A DNA stretch of 64,000 nt from Ampelomyces quisqualis. Lineage: Eukaryota > Ascomycota > Dothideomycetes > Pleosporales > Phaeosphaeriaceae. Positions within the stretch are counted from its first letter, which is position 1. Every line of letters begins with the position of its first letter. The notes below the pieces were generated by a model, which saw only the letters and a program-made list of their open reading frames with translations, ran no database searches and was not told where the DNA came from. This document shows positions 31,954 through 42,288 of this stretch, one piece after another. Both the position numbers and the translations under genes were made by a program. The stretch is from contig JAGTXZ010000003.1 of assembly GCA_018398575.1 (NCBI GenBank), forward strand, positions 1,426,001 through 1,490,000, read 5' to 3'.

Positions 31954-34448
31954 ATGGATAGCAAAATGGACCCGATACGACCCCAACCTGGCCAAGGCCA
32001 CCGACGGTCGATATTCACCGAGGTCGGCCTAGTCGACCAGGATGCCATGAGAGACGAGAGGAGCCCGGCACCGATTGTGAGGCCAGCGAGGACGGTCCGC
32101 TTTCGCAGCCGCAATTCTATATTTGGCCAAGTAGAAGAGGACGACCAAAGCGACTGGGAGTCGGTTGCCGACGTTGACGAACCAGCTTCCTCGATGCCCC
32201 TAAGGTTTTACCGATTAGCCATCTTCGCCTTCGTACTTGCTATAATGCTGCCCATACTTTCCATCAGTCCCATATCACGACTCGGAGTCCGCGGCAGCAC
32301 TATCGCACAACGAAGCACCATCGAGGCACAGGCTGACCGATCCTTGGTGGCGAAGCGCGAGGACACACCTACCGATGCTTGCAAACGATGGGCTGGACAG
32401 AGCACTATCGTCAATGGAACACTCTACATGTACGGCTTCCGCAAGAACGACTCACCAAAAGGAGACGAGGATACTTGGAGTAAGACTTGTCCACGACATG
32501 CTTTTGGGCTTCACGTTAGTGAATGTAGTTGCTGACCTTCACAGACAACGACTTCTTGAGTCTCGACCTAACCCAATCATGGCAGATCGCCTCGCCCTCG
32601 CTCACAGGTCTTCCACGACCTTCAGGCCCGCCTGCAGTCTCGCTCGGTACCCTCTGGGGCTCGCCTTCGTCCCTTTGGCTCTACGGAGGACAGTTCTCAG
32701 ATAAGCCCAAGGCCAGCCCCGGTCCCAACTCCGTTTGGGAGTACAACATTGGCAGTAAGCAGTGGAACGAGCACAAAAATCCCAAGAGCTCCGCCGGTAA
32801 TAGTGCAGAGGGGGATGGCCAGGATATCCAAAGGTCTGCCGAAGGTGCCGGAATCAGTGTTGCATCTCTCGGCCGTGGATGGTACTTTGGAGGTCATCTC
32901 GATGATTTTACAACCGAGGGATGGAGCAACCAGATCGCAAGGGTATACCTGAAGAGTCTGTTGGAGTTCACCTTCCCTGGCTACACCAACAACGCCGTGA
33001 AGAGTTTGGAGACAGACAAGCAGGCTGGATCAGCGGGCGTGTTCCGCAACATCACCGAGGGCGGCGTCCAATCCACCGGTTCCTTCCCCGAGCGAGCAGA
33101 CAGCGTACTCACCTACGTGCCCGGCTTTGGCGACGAAGGTATCCTCGTCGGACTTACTGGCGGCGACAATAGCACTTTTGTGAGTAGGATCGGTTGGGGC
33201 AAGGAATTCGTACTGACCGCAGCCAGACACAAATGAATGTCATTGACGTCTTCGACATCGCCCAATCAAAATGGTACAAGCAGAGCACATCGGGAAAAAT
33301 ACCGCCGTACCGCGTAAACCCATGCGCTACGGTCGCGGCCGCTGCAGAGTATGCATACCAACGTTCTCTCCGCACTTCCGCAGGCACTAACATGTTATAG
33401 CGGCTCGTCTTACAACATTTACATGTATGGCGGACAAGATTTGCAGCCAGCAGGCGATCAGACTCAGAAAGATGACATGTGGATTCTGTCCGTTCCGTCC
33501 TTTAGCTGGATCCAAGTTGAACAGCAGAACCAAGTCCCATATGCACGCGCTGGTCATTCTTGCCATGTCTGGGACGGTCAGATGATCGTCATCGGTGGCT
33601 ACATCGACCCGAACCTTTCATGCGAATCGCCTGGAATCTACGTTTTCAACATGACCAGTCTAGGATGGTCGGACCAGTTCACTGCACTTACTGGAGATAA
33701 GGCCAAACAGACATTCGACGGCCAACCCGACAGCAAGGGCAACCCTCTTGCGCAACAAGCCAACCAGCGCGGCTTTGGTGCGGCAGCTGGTCTCGAAGGC
33801 AGCTACGGCTATGCAGTCCCCAGAGCCATCCAACAAGTCATCGGCGGCGCCGCAACCGGCGGTGCAACGCTCACCGCGCCTGTCCAAACCCCAACCGCAG
33901 GGCCCCTCGCAACCGGCAAACCCCACACGTACACCGTGATAGGCCCCAACGGCGCCATCATCACTGAGATAGGCAGCTCCAGTGGCTCCAACAACGGCGG
34001 CCCCTCTGGCCCGAATATTGGCGCCATCGTCGCCGGAGTTATTGCAGGCGTTTTTTTCATCGTCGCGTGCTACTTCGCCTTTTGCGCATGGGTCTACCGC
34101 AAACAAGTCCAGATCTGGAAGGATCACGCAGCCTTGGTGCAGACGCGCGCAAACAATGAAAAACTAGGCACCTTTACCTCGTCGTCAGGCAAGAATAGCT
34201 CCGAACGATTCCCCGCTACGCTGGGCAGTAGCCACGGCGCCGCGGCGGGTTCGTTTGACATTGCGCGCAATACTAGTGCCGAGGCGGGCAGTACCGGGTA
34301 CGCAGGGCCTGCGGGCGACTGGGGCCGCAGGAGTAGTGAGGGTAGTGTGCATGATGATTTGCTGAGTGGACAGGAGCCGAGCTTTTGGGGCACGAGGGGC
34401 GTCTTGTTGAATCCCAGACGTAGTCTGCGGGTTATTAATCGCGATTGA
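31954..34448 (+). CDS. Kelch-repeat membrane protein
   Basis: Four exons (31954-32479, 32545-33179, 33227-33348, 33401-34448), all phase-consistent, give 776 residues. A cytosolic N-terminus of ~85 residues is followed by a hydrophobic helix (RLAIFAFVLAIMLPILSI, about 88-105). A long kelch-type beta-propeller region carries blade motifs: STIVNGTLYMYGF, SLWLYGGQFS, GRGWYFGGHLDD, NIYMYGGQDLQ and HSCHVWDGQMIVIGGYID. A Gly/Ser-rich linker and a second helix (IGAIVAGVIAGVFFIVACYFAF, about 634-657) come next, then a ~115-residue Ser-rich cytosolic tail. With two helices the propeller should face the lumen or exterior, supported by several N-x-S/T sites. Relatives are common in ascomycetes and are proposed cell-surface or cell-polarity sensors; no specific partner can be inferred. 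Confidence 0.9.
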
Positions 34449-34858
34449 TGGGATGGACGATGAGTGAGGATCGCGATTAGCGAGCGACGTCTCTCTCCTG
34501 TTTCCAAATGTACACGGAATGCCCTGTTCTTGATTTACCTTTTTACGATGCGCTACTTGGCAAAGCATTGCGTGCGAGCTCTGGATATGATCCGTTGGAT
34601 GAATTGGAGAAACTTATTACATGGTGTAGCTAGGGAGGAATGGTAATTATAATGTCAAGCATCGGTGCACACTTCACCAAGAGATTTGAATCAACCTGTG
34701 CGAGTAAATTCATCCTTCTGATAATATATCTCATAATTTTTTTTCTCCATTTCATCTCATAAATCAATCATCTTTTTGAATCTCCCACGCACGACTCATC
34801 TCTGCCATCTGATACCTTGTTCTTTCTCTTTTTCACACCATCACATCTTCTTCCGACT
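34449..34858. other. Convergent 3' intergenic region
   Basis: 410 bp between the stops of two convergent genes. It is AT-rich around 34700-34780 (for example CTCATAATTTTTTTTC), consistent with polyadenylation signals for both transcripts. No gene is seen. Confidence 0.5.
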
Positions 34859-37800
34859 TTACGCAGCCGGTTGGCAAGCCACCGACCAGATGTCAAACTC
34901 GTTGTTATCAACCGTGACTGGACCAGCCGACGAATCGATAATCTTTGGCTGACCCCGAATCGAAGCCTCGCAATTCCTGTGCGGATACAGCGCACAGTGA
35001 TAACCCGCAGCTTGGAAGTACGACTTGATAGGGTCGGCGTTGAACGGATTGGCTAGACACTTGCCCATGTATCCAAAGCATGCACCGGCGAGATTGGGCT
35101 CGTGGCAGACCCAGAACTCGCTGCCTAAGCCCTTGTTGGGCTCCATCCAGAAAGTTCGGGGAACGGAATCCGTAGGACTTTCTGCGAGCGAATGAGCTTC
35201 GGACCCGGTCTTAGGATCAGGGAATGCTTTGCTCTCCATTTCAGCGTGGTAGGGCGATGGTGCACAGCGAACGGACAAGATCTCGTATTCGATATCGTTG
35301 ATGAGGATTTCGCCATCTCTGGAGTCGATGTAGTGTGGTGGCCCTTTGGTGGCCTGGCAGTTCCAGGCCCCATACATGGCGCAGCGATAGCCTTCAGCTA
35401 GCCATAACGACTCGATGGCGTCGACGTTGAAAGGATTTGGGGCACAATCGCCAATGTATGCAAAGCATTGACCGTTCAGGTTGGGATCGTGGCACACCCA
35501 AAGAGGACTGCCCTCAAATCCAGGTTTCCAGAAAGGCTTTGGCGAGATACCTGGTGTGTTGACATCGGGGAAACGAGCTACGAGTTCTGAGCTCGAGGTA
35601 GTGCGGAAGACTGTTGGATCGGCTGGGTCTTGCTGGGCGATGTATTCATCTGCAAGCAAGGCGTTGATGCATTGGATGTATGCGATCTTATGGCGATTTT
35701 CGCCGAGTTCAGCAGGCAAGCTGTTGAGTATGTAGTCGCCTCGGCGCGAATCAATGGTGAAGACTTCTTGATCCTCTTCGCTGAGCGAGCCGCAGTTGTA
35801 CTGCCAGTATGTGCAGACCGACCCTTTGTACTGGTGGAGTGAGTGTAAGTTCCAGAAGAACTGGTTGAACAGTGGTGCACAGTTGTTGTCATCAGTGGTA
35901 GTGTCGACGAGCTGAGTCTTGCCTCCGAGATCGTTTCGGTCAGCCACAAGGACCTGACCTTCGTGTGGAGCAACCAATGCAGGTACAGGCTCATCGGTCC
36001 CGCGCTTCCCGATAGGTGCAGAGTTTCCAGCGCTCTGGCCAAGCTCAGCAGAGTTCAGTGCCGTGCACCAGACGTGCGTATAGCCAACATCGTCGTAGAC
36101 ATAACCATCCGATACTCCGTGATCAACGGTATCGTACCTCACTCTTACATCGTTGCAGCCGTGATCATCTCCATAAAACTCACAGTGCGCTCCTTTGGCT
36201 ACAACTAATGACTTGACGTTTCTCCACAATTGTTGAGGAAGTGCCAGACATAGGTTCAGGACATTGTAGGTTTCGCACGAACCGAACTGAAACATGTATT
36301 CCGGGCATACTGTGACAGAACCGGGTTTGTCATCAGCGCTGTGGAAGGAAGGTTCATTGTTGTCCTCGGGCTGTGGAGAAGAGAGAATAGAGCTGCGCGA
36401 GCTTGACTCAATACCGCTGTCGACAATGTTTGGTACTACAAATTCGTCTGCCGTATTGGATGGTTCGCAACTGATGTGGGTTGTATGATCTGAGAATGTC
36501 GAGAATATCGTGTTGTAATCAACGTCGCCATTCGGTGCTTGGACAGACATCAATGCCTTTTTGCACAATTCCTCACCAGTCCAGAAAGTACACGTAGCAC
36601 CTCCGGCTTGGTGGTATGATTTGAGATGGTTCAGATGCTGCGGGGCCAAGCGCCAACAAAATCTCATGGCGTTGAAAGAGTCACAGATACCCTGGTGTTG
36701 GGGCTCCGAGCAGACTTGAACATCGCCGGCTTGCATTGTGTTGCTGAGATCACTTGAAGTGACGTTGGAAAGCTGCCGTTTACCAGAAAGTAATCGATCG
36801 GTATATATGGTGCGAACGTGACTTACGCCCAGCACTTCAGAAGAACCAATGTTCTTGCAGCTCACCGCTCTGATATCTTTCATTTCCGTATTGTCGTGGC
36901 CCAGATCCAGATACCAGTCGACGTTGCCTGCGTTGTGTACTTCGACGATTCCCTGCGCACAATCCTTGTTTTTCCAATAGGTGCAGATACTCCTGGAGCC
37001 CTGTAAGATCGAGTCGATATGGTTGGCAAAAAACTCATCATAAAGCTTGCAGGTGTTGAGAGCTTGCATGTAAACACATGAAACCGCCGCAGATTTGGTT
37101 CGGTCATTCCTGCATGCACGAACATTGCCGGGTGGAGAAGCTATTGCTTCGATCGCACGAGTTTCAACAAGCTCTAAAAGACCAAAGTTCTTACAGCTCA
37201 CTGCGCTAATTAGTTTGCCGTCTTTGTTGCCTGGACCTAGATTGGGATTGTAGTCGCCATCGCCCTGGTTAAAACTCTCGACGACATACCTTCCACGGCA
37301 GTCTGAGTTTTCCCAATAGGTGCAATCGCTCTTGCGGCCCTGCGTGATGACATCGATTTTCTTGGCGAAGTTGGGGTCGAAGGCCCTGCAAGAATTGAGA
37401 GCGTCTACAGTAGTACATGCCATCATTGCAGATCGGGACTTGTCGTATTTGCAGGCCTGTACGTAGCCTGGGGGAGAAGCCACAAAATTTTCGGCGCGAG
37501 AATCGATGAGGGTTAAGTCAGCCTCAGCGGTAGTGGTGTCGGCCTCGAAAGTTTCTTTGGTGGCTTTGTCCGAGCAGTACACAGCAGCGATACGACGAGC
37601 GTCGCCATTCATACCGCCGACATCGACGCGAACCCAGACGGCGGAGCCCTGGCCATCAGCCGTAATGAGTGTTTTGCTGTTGCACTTCTCGCTGTCCATG
37701 AAGTAGCAGACCTGGTTGACCACACCATAAGAGTGCACATTCTTGTAGACGGGCGCCTCCAGCTTGACACAGCGATTGGTCGCTTCGATCTCGTACGAGG

Positions 37801-37930
37801 GTCCTTGGAAGTTACTTTCTGCGTAGACGACGAGGCGTTTCGGAGCCGACGCCTTCGAGTCGCTGGGAGTGGGAGAAGCAACGACCGAGTCCGCGAGGCC
37901 GATCAGCCCGACAAGAGGAAGGAGCCGCAT
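34859..37930 (-). CDS. Large secreted protein of about eight Cys-containing modules (betagamma-crystallin-like)
   Basis: One uninterrupted frame of 1023 residues starts at the ATG at 37930 with a signal peptide (MRLLPLVGLIGLADSVVAS). There is no transmembrane anchor or GPI signal, so the protein should be fully secreted. The mature protein is a series of ~85-110-residue modules starting near residues 31, 155, 267, 401, 535, 655, 808 and 937. A typical module has V-x-V/A-C-x(5-8)-G near its start, a first-third Cys (NxC or FxxC), a Cys followed by aromatic residues (CTYW, CTFW, CEFY, CALY), a DWY/DYN segment and a closing VxC. Modules 2-3 and 7-8 are close duplicates (CHDPNLNGQCFAY versus CHEPNLAGACFGY). 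The first module (VVYAESNFQGPSYE) resembles betagamma-crystallin Greek-key sequences; that fold is inference. Function is unknown; an extracellular or effector-like role is possible. Confidence 0.85.
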   Translation of the reverse strand: MRLLPLVGLIGLADSVVASPTPSDSKASAPKRLVVYAESNFQGPSYEIEATNRCVKLEAPVYKNVHSYGVVNQVCYFMDSEKCNSKTLITADGQGSAVWVRVDVGGMNGDARRIAAVYCSDKATKETFEADTTTAEADLTLIDSRAENFVASPPGYVQACKYDKSRSAMMACTTVDALNSCRAFDPNFAKKIDVITQGRKSDCTYWENSDCRGRYVVESFNQGDGDYNPNLGPGNKDGKLISAVSCKNFGLLELVETRAIEAIASPPGNVRACRNDRTKSAAVSCVYMQALNTCKLYDEFFANHIDSILQGSRSICTYWKNKDCAQGIVEVHNAGNVDWYLDLGHDNTEMKDIRAVSCKNIGSSEVLGVSHVRTIYTDRLLSGKRQLSNVTSSDLSNTMQAGDVQVCSEPQHQGICDSFNAMRFCWRLAPQHLNHLKSYHQAGGATCTFWTGEELCKKALMSVQAPNGDVDYNTIFSTFSDHTTHISCEPSNTADEFVVPNIVDSGIESSSRSSILSSPQPEDNNEPSFHSADDKPGSVTVCPEYMFQFGSCETYNVLNLCLALPQQLWRNVKSLVVAKGAHCEFYGDDHGCNDVRVRYDTVDHGVSDGYVYDDVGYTHVWCTALNSAELGQSAGNSAPIGKRGTDEPVPALVAPHEGQVLVADRNDLGGKTQLVDTTTDDNNCAPLFNQFFWNLHSLHQYKGSVCTYWQYNCGSLSEEDQEVFTIDSRRGDYILNSLPAELGENRHKIAYIQCINALLADEYIAQQDPADPTVFRTTSSSELVARFPDVNTPGISPKPFWKPGFEGSPLWVCHDPNLNGQCFAYIGDCAPNPFNVDAIESLWLAEGYRCAMYGAWNCQATKGPPHYIDSRDGEILINDIEYEILSVRCAPSPYHAEMESKAFPDPKTGSEAHSLAESPTDSVPRTFWMEPNKGLGSEFWVCHEPNLAGACFGYMGKCLANPFNADPIKSYFQAAGYHCALYPHRNCEASIRGQPKIIDSSAGPVTVDNNEFDIWSVACQPAA

Positions 37931-38687
37931 GACTGTTAGATCTGTATCAGCTTCAAGGTCTTTGGTAGCTCAAGTAAGCTAGACGCACCTGCTCTCGGGT
38001 ATGTCGTGAGTGTGATAACTCACACCTGACACGGGCTGAGATGAAGTGGTGATGCTAGCCGTCGCCTGAGGAAGGGAAGATATGCAGAAAGGAAGTCAAT
38101 CTGAGTCGAGATCTCAATCGAGATTTGAAGAGAGCATGTACCGGTCGGCTTGGTGGAGCGGGTAGAAAGGTGGAGGAGGGAGAACGGATGAGAGCCTGAA
38201 GAAGTCATTGTTATATAGACGGCAGGCACGGTCGACACCATCAGGTAAGAGCTGCACTCAACGACAGCGGTGAGCAGAAGTGATTGGGATGAAAAAATCT
38301 CTCAACAATTCTGAGGTGAGAGACGAGCCGAAATGACTTGGGCGGTGCATTGACTTCACATTTGTTCTATGTCGACTAACGAGAATATGAAAAATGGCTT
38401 GCAGACCGAGAATGGCACTAGATTCGGGCACAAGGCAAACGAGAGGGATGATCGGTGATGACTACAACACGCTTTCCTGTTGGGTACTACGCTGGGAAGC
38501 AGAGTGGGAGACCAACGACGAAATCATACTCACAAGACGACGGTCAACACACCTGACGGATGCATGCGAAAGCTATGACAGCTGATCATAAGGGTTCTTC
38601 TTGCGTGTGTAGGCTCAGATCGCAGGAGTATTACAGGCAACCTCTTCTCAAATGCATTTCTTGTTTACGTTTGATGTGCTTGACACT
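37931..38687. other. Promoter of the secreted modular protein; no gene seen
   Basis: 757 bp between the start of the modular secreted protein and the 3' end of the PPR gene, both on the minus strand. It contains GA-rich stretches around 38130-38190 (GGTGGAGGAGGGAGAACGG). On the coding strand a TATATA-like segment lies at about 38212-38217, roughly 280 bp upstream of the ATG. No coding region is supported. Confidence 0.45.
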
Positions 38688-41134
38688 TTACGGCTCAAGA
38701 TCACGGTTGATGTTATACTGCCGCCAGCCAAAGCCATCCATGGTGACCCAATGGCCCAGAGCTTCCAACTCTTTCCATATTTCGGGATAGCGTTCCTTGA
38801 TCCAAGCCTCGATGCGCTCTTGTCGATCGTTGCTGGCGGTCGAGTTGAACCAGCTACCTAGGCTGCTAAGTGTTAGCAAACGGAAGGAGTGATGGCGTAC
38901 TGAATTGATACTTACATTTGGAGATCAAGTGGGAATCCGTATTCCTCCTCCACGCTCTCGATAAGGGCCTGTGCGTCGTCGTGCTGGAAGTTTCGCGCCA
39001 TTGCGGACATATATGCTGTCCATATCGCCTTGTCAATCTCGACATCTTGTTCCTTGAGTCTCCTCCATATTGATCTCGCATGCCCATATCCATGATGCAT
39101 GGTTTCGCAAGCTCTAAAAGCGATAGCGATGCTGTTGTATGTGGGCCCCTCCTTGGACTCGCAGATCTCTCTCCAGAATCGCATTGCCTTGCTATTCTCT
39201 TCGATCGCACCGTAGGCCAGCATGAGAGCATTACGCAATCGGGTATCAAACTCGACGTGCATGTCTAGCTTGAGTTGATTGTGCGCCAGTTCCAGACTCT
39301 CGGCATCGGCGCAACGAGCAAAGCCTACAAACGCTGCCACATACACGTCCGAGGTTGCAGCAATGTCTCGGCTCTCGTGATTGCGCATGTGAAAGAAGAC
39401 ATGACAAGCCATATCTGACCGTTTTCGGGAGAAGAAGTTGTTCATGATGGCGATCCGGCGTGCGCGAGATGTCTCAGGAAAGACCTTTCGTAGTATCTGG
39501 TACGTGTCCCAAGCATCTGTGGTACTAGTTTCACCGTCTAGTATGAAGTTTGCGAGACCCTTGCGCATGATGGCACGTTGATCAGGCGAAAACTGATGAG
39601 CGTGTACTTGCAATATATCCACAGCATCATGCATTTCTCCCCTTCGGAGATGCAAGATACAGACGGCTGCAATAGTTTCTGGCTCGAAATGGGCCTTGTG
39701 CTCATGTAAATCATCGACCATGAGCATCAGGTCATCGAAGTGATGCTGTTGATGGTTGCACAAAGCCTGAATGAGCGAGTTGATGACCTTCACGCTGTGA
39801 TCCGCGCCGGAAAATTCTCCTCCGAGGTTGTAATAAGCAGCGCGCGCACCATCAAGATCCATGACTGAAAGACGATACTGGATCTGCATCGCGAAAGTCC
39901 TCTCATCTGGCATGATGCCACGCTTCTCGGAGAGGGACACGTAGCGCTCTGCCATGTAGGGGTCTTGCTTTGACATGGCAAACTCTACCAGAATATTCAT
40001 GGTTTCTACATCAGGGCGCATGGGTTCGACGGAGGGATTCTTCTGTCGTGCTTCATCGTTGTGCCGAGTCATTACGCTCATCATGCGATCAACTTCGTCA
40101 GGTCCCTTGCCAATGGCAGCAGACCATAAGAATATGGCGTCCCAGGCTCCTTTCTCAGGCATTTCGCCTTTCAGTAACGCAGCTACGACTTCATGGCCCA
40201 AGGTTAGATGGCCACTTCGCGCGCATGCCTTCAACAGCACAACATGGGTGCTTGCAAGACACTTTGCACCCTCTTTGCCAGAGGCTGTGGCGACCGGGTA
40301 TTCATACCAGAATTTTGCTTTCTCCATGTCTTCTTTCCCACAGAAATAGGACACCAGACCGTGTTGCATCCAAGGAGTTACGGGAAGTGATAAGCGTTGG
40401 AGGAGATCAGCCGTCTTTTGCACCTCGTCGACATGTCCTTCCCGAACTATGCCTGCGAGTACCGCATTCCAGACTGTAGATGACAGCTGCTTTTGCTCAA
40501 CAGACGCCGTGGGTTCAGAGCCGAAAGATTCGGTAGCCAATTCTCTTGCTTCTGTGGCAGCGCCAAATGCCGAGAGCAGTCGTACCATCCTTGCATTGAC
40601 ATCGTCCGCGAGCGTTGGTTTCGAGGGTTTCTGTGCCGGCGCAATTGCGTCCTGTCTGGTGCATTCGTCGAGTAGGGCTTTTCCAAATTTAATGTGTTGC
40701 ACTGGACTGGTCTCGGGTCGATGAGCCATGGCCACCAGTTTGTCATAAATGTCGGTGCGGAGCTCGTCAGCACTGAGCCAAGGCCCCCCATCCTCTCGAG
40801 GGCTCTCCAACAGATACGAGAAGGCCCGGTGTGCCTTTGCGACGTGCCAGCCTTCAAACGGGCCCTTTCTCTGTGCGAAAAAGACCTTGAACGCTTCGGC
40901 GACGACTTTGGCCTCGGGCGGTCGGACTCGGTTTTCAATGTTGTCGCCAGCTGCGGCCAGGGTGTCCAGGCCGGCTGGCATCACCATGGGCTTCAGCTTT
41001 CGGCGCTGCTTGAACATTTGGAGAAACGGTCTTCGCTGGACATGTGGGACGGCCCGCAGGCGACATGCTCGATATGTCAGCGGCTCGTTGGCGACGAGGC
41101 GGCGGAAAACGAGGCGGGTCAGATGCGAAGGCAT
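38688..41134 (-). CDS. Mitochondrial PPR-type protein (Cya5-like candidate)
   Basis: Exon 1 (41134-38916) and a short last exon (38865-38688) join across a 50-nt GTAAGT...CTTAG intron, giving 798 residues. Without the splice the protein would stop at an artefactual TAA inside the donor. The N-terminus (MPSHLTRLVFRRLVANEPLTYRACR) is basic, Ser/Thr-containing and lacks acidic residues in its first 16, typical of a mitochondrial presequence. The body is a long helical-repeat array with PPR-like segments, such as TWNAVLAGIVREGHVDEVQKT-type, DVETMNILVEFAMSKQDPYMAE and SVKVINSLIQALCNH. Fungal PPR proteins of this size bind mitochondrial mRNAs; Cya5, needed for COX1 expression, is one possibility. 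The exact orthology is not established here. Confidence 0.82.
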
Positions 41135-41299
41135 CGTGGGCGGCGCTTGGGCAACTGGGCGGTTGGAGTCTCGAAAGCGATGATGAGAACGTGCACGTGA
41201 CGTGCCACGAGTTCTAGCTAGCTGCGTTAGTCAGCCCCAGCCCCGGCATGAGGAATCTCGAGCCGGCTTGCACGCGCCTCGACACGCACAGCCGCCGCC
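41135..41299. promoter_or_regulatory. Bidirectional promoter with CACGTGAC
   Basis: The 165 bp separate the start codons of the PPR protein (leftward) and bS18m (rightward), so both genes must be driven from here. CACGTGACGTG lies at 41194-41204 and contains the Cbf1-like octamer CACGTGAC at 41194-41201. No TATA box is obvious. Confidence 0.6.
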
Positions 41300-41997
41300 A
41301 TGTTGTTGACACGATTACCAGTCGGCGCCGCGTCGCGAACATGCCTGCGGGGCTTCTCATCGGGCGCCCACAAGCGAGGTGCGCCTCCCACGCCTCGCTC
41401 GCCACCCCCCCCGCGCCTCATGCTGAACCCATCCTAGACGACGCCCTCCTCTCCATCCTGGGCAGCAGCACCGCAGCCCGTACGCCGCCCACCGCCCCGC
41501 GCCCCGGCCCCGGCTCCATGGCGACGCGCCTTGCCCGCGAAGCCGGCCTCGACCGCCCAACACAGACCGCCGAGATGCTCGAGTCGGAGAAGAGGGCCAA
41601 TTTCCAGCGCCAAGTATACCGCAAATGGCAGCCAGGCGACGTCTACTCGCCGTCGGATCTTTCGGGCACCGAGCAGAGGAAGTGGAAGACGGCGCGCAAC
41701 AAGCCCCAGAGTGACGCCTTCGACATTCTGGGCATCAACCCTGTGCTCGAGTACAAGGTGGGCTGGGGCAGGTAGCCGTGCCGACGACACACTGACACCA
41801 TGCAGAACTTCACCATGATGTCCGAATTCATGACCGAAACAGGACGGATCAAGCACTCGAGAGAAACGGGTCTGCGCCCCAAGAATCAGCGAAAGATTGC
41901 AAAGGCGATACGGAGAGCCATTGGACTCGGGCTGATGCCTAGTGTACACAGACACCCCATCGTCATGAAGAAGAGCCATCCATCAAGATTTTTCTAG
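41300..41997 (+). CDS. RSM18: Mitochondrial small-subunit ribosomal protein bS18m
   Basis: Proposed exons are 41300-41378, 41438-41757 and 41806-41997, giving 196 residues. The last exon holds the S18 core: NFTMMSEFMTETGRIKHSR, TGLRPKNQRKIAKAIRRAIGLGL and HRHP, the usual fungal Rsm18 C-terminus. It belongs to the mitoribosomal 37S subunit. Start choice: the ATG at 41300 in a GCCGCCGCCATG context encodes MLLTRLPVGAASRTCLRGFS, a near-ideal mitochondrial presequence. It is removed from the downstream frame only by a 59-nt intron (GTGCGC donor, CTGAAC branch-like site, CCTAG acceptor) with matching phase 1. The simpler alternative is an unspliced in-frame ATG at 41248 or 41341, whose N-terminus is less presequence-like. 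The core call is very secure; the first exon is a proposal. Confidence 0.88.
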
Positions 41998-42288
41998 AAA
42001 CAGGGGCATCACTATTACTTCACCTGGTGGCGCGGGACGACGACCGTCACCGCAGCACAGTTGCATGCATGTTTTGCGACCCGACCAGATACCTTGCTAG
42101 GGGAAATGTGGGTATGATGATTTTTGAAATACAAAGCTCTTTTGATTGATCCATCCCATTGATGATCCAAGACCATGCCTTTTCAACCAGTTGTGCTAGC
42201 GGAGAATGCAAAACGAGAGCACCTCGACCTATGCAAGAAGGCTGCCAATTGTCCTACATGAACAGAACAGAGGAAAGCGACAAGAACA
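41998..42288. other. Convergent 3' intergenic region
   Basis: 291 bp between the stops of bS18m and the DNMT/SNF2 gene. Nothing beyond likely 3' UTR sequence is seen, for example TTTTTGAAATACAAAG near 42120. Confidence 0.5.

Noticed and set aside
35578..36042. 154-codon minus-strand frame inside the modular secreted gene
   Set aside because: Out-of-frame shadow of a long uninterrupted coding region.
41434..41979. 181-codon minus-strand frame
   Set aside because: Antisense shadow of the bS18m exons, whose S18 motif is unambiguous.
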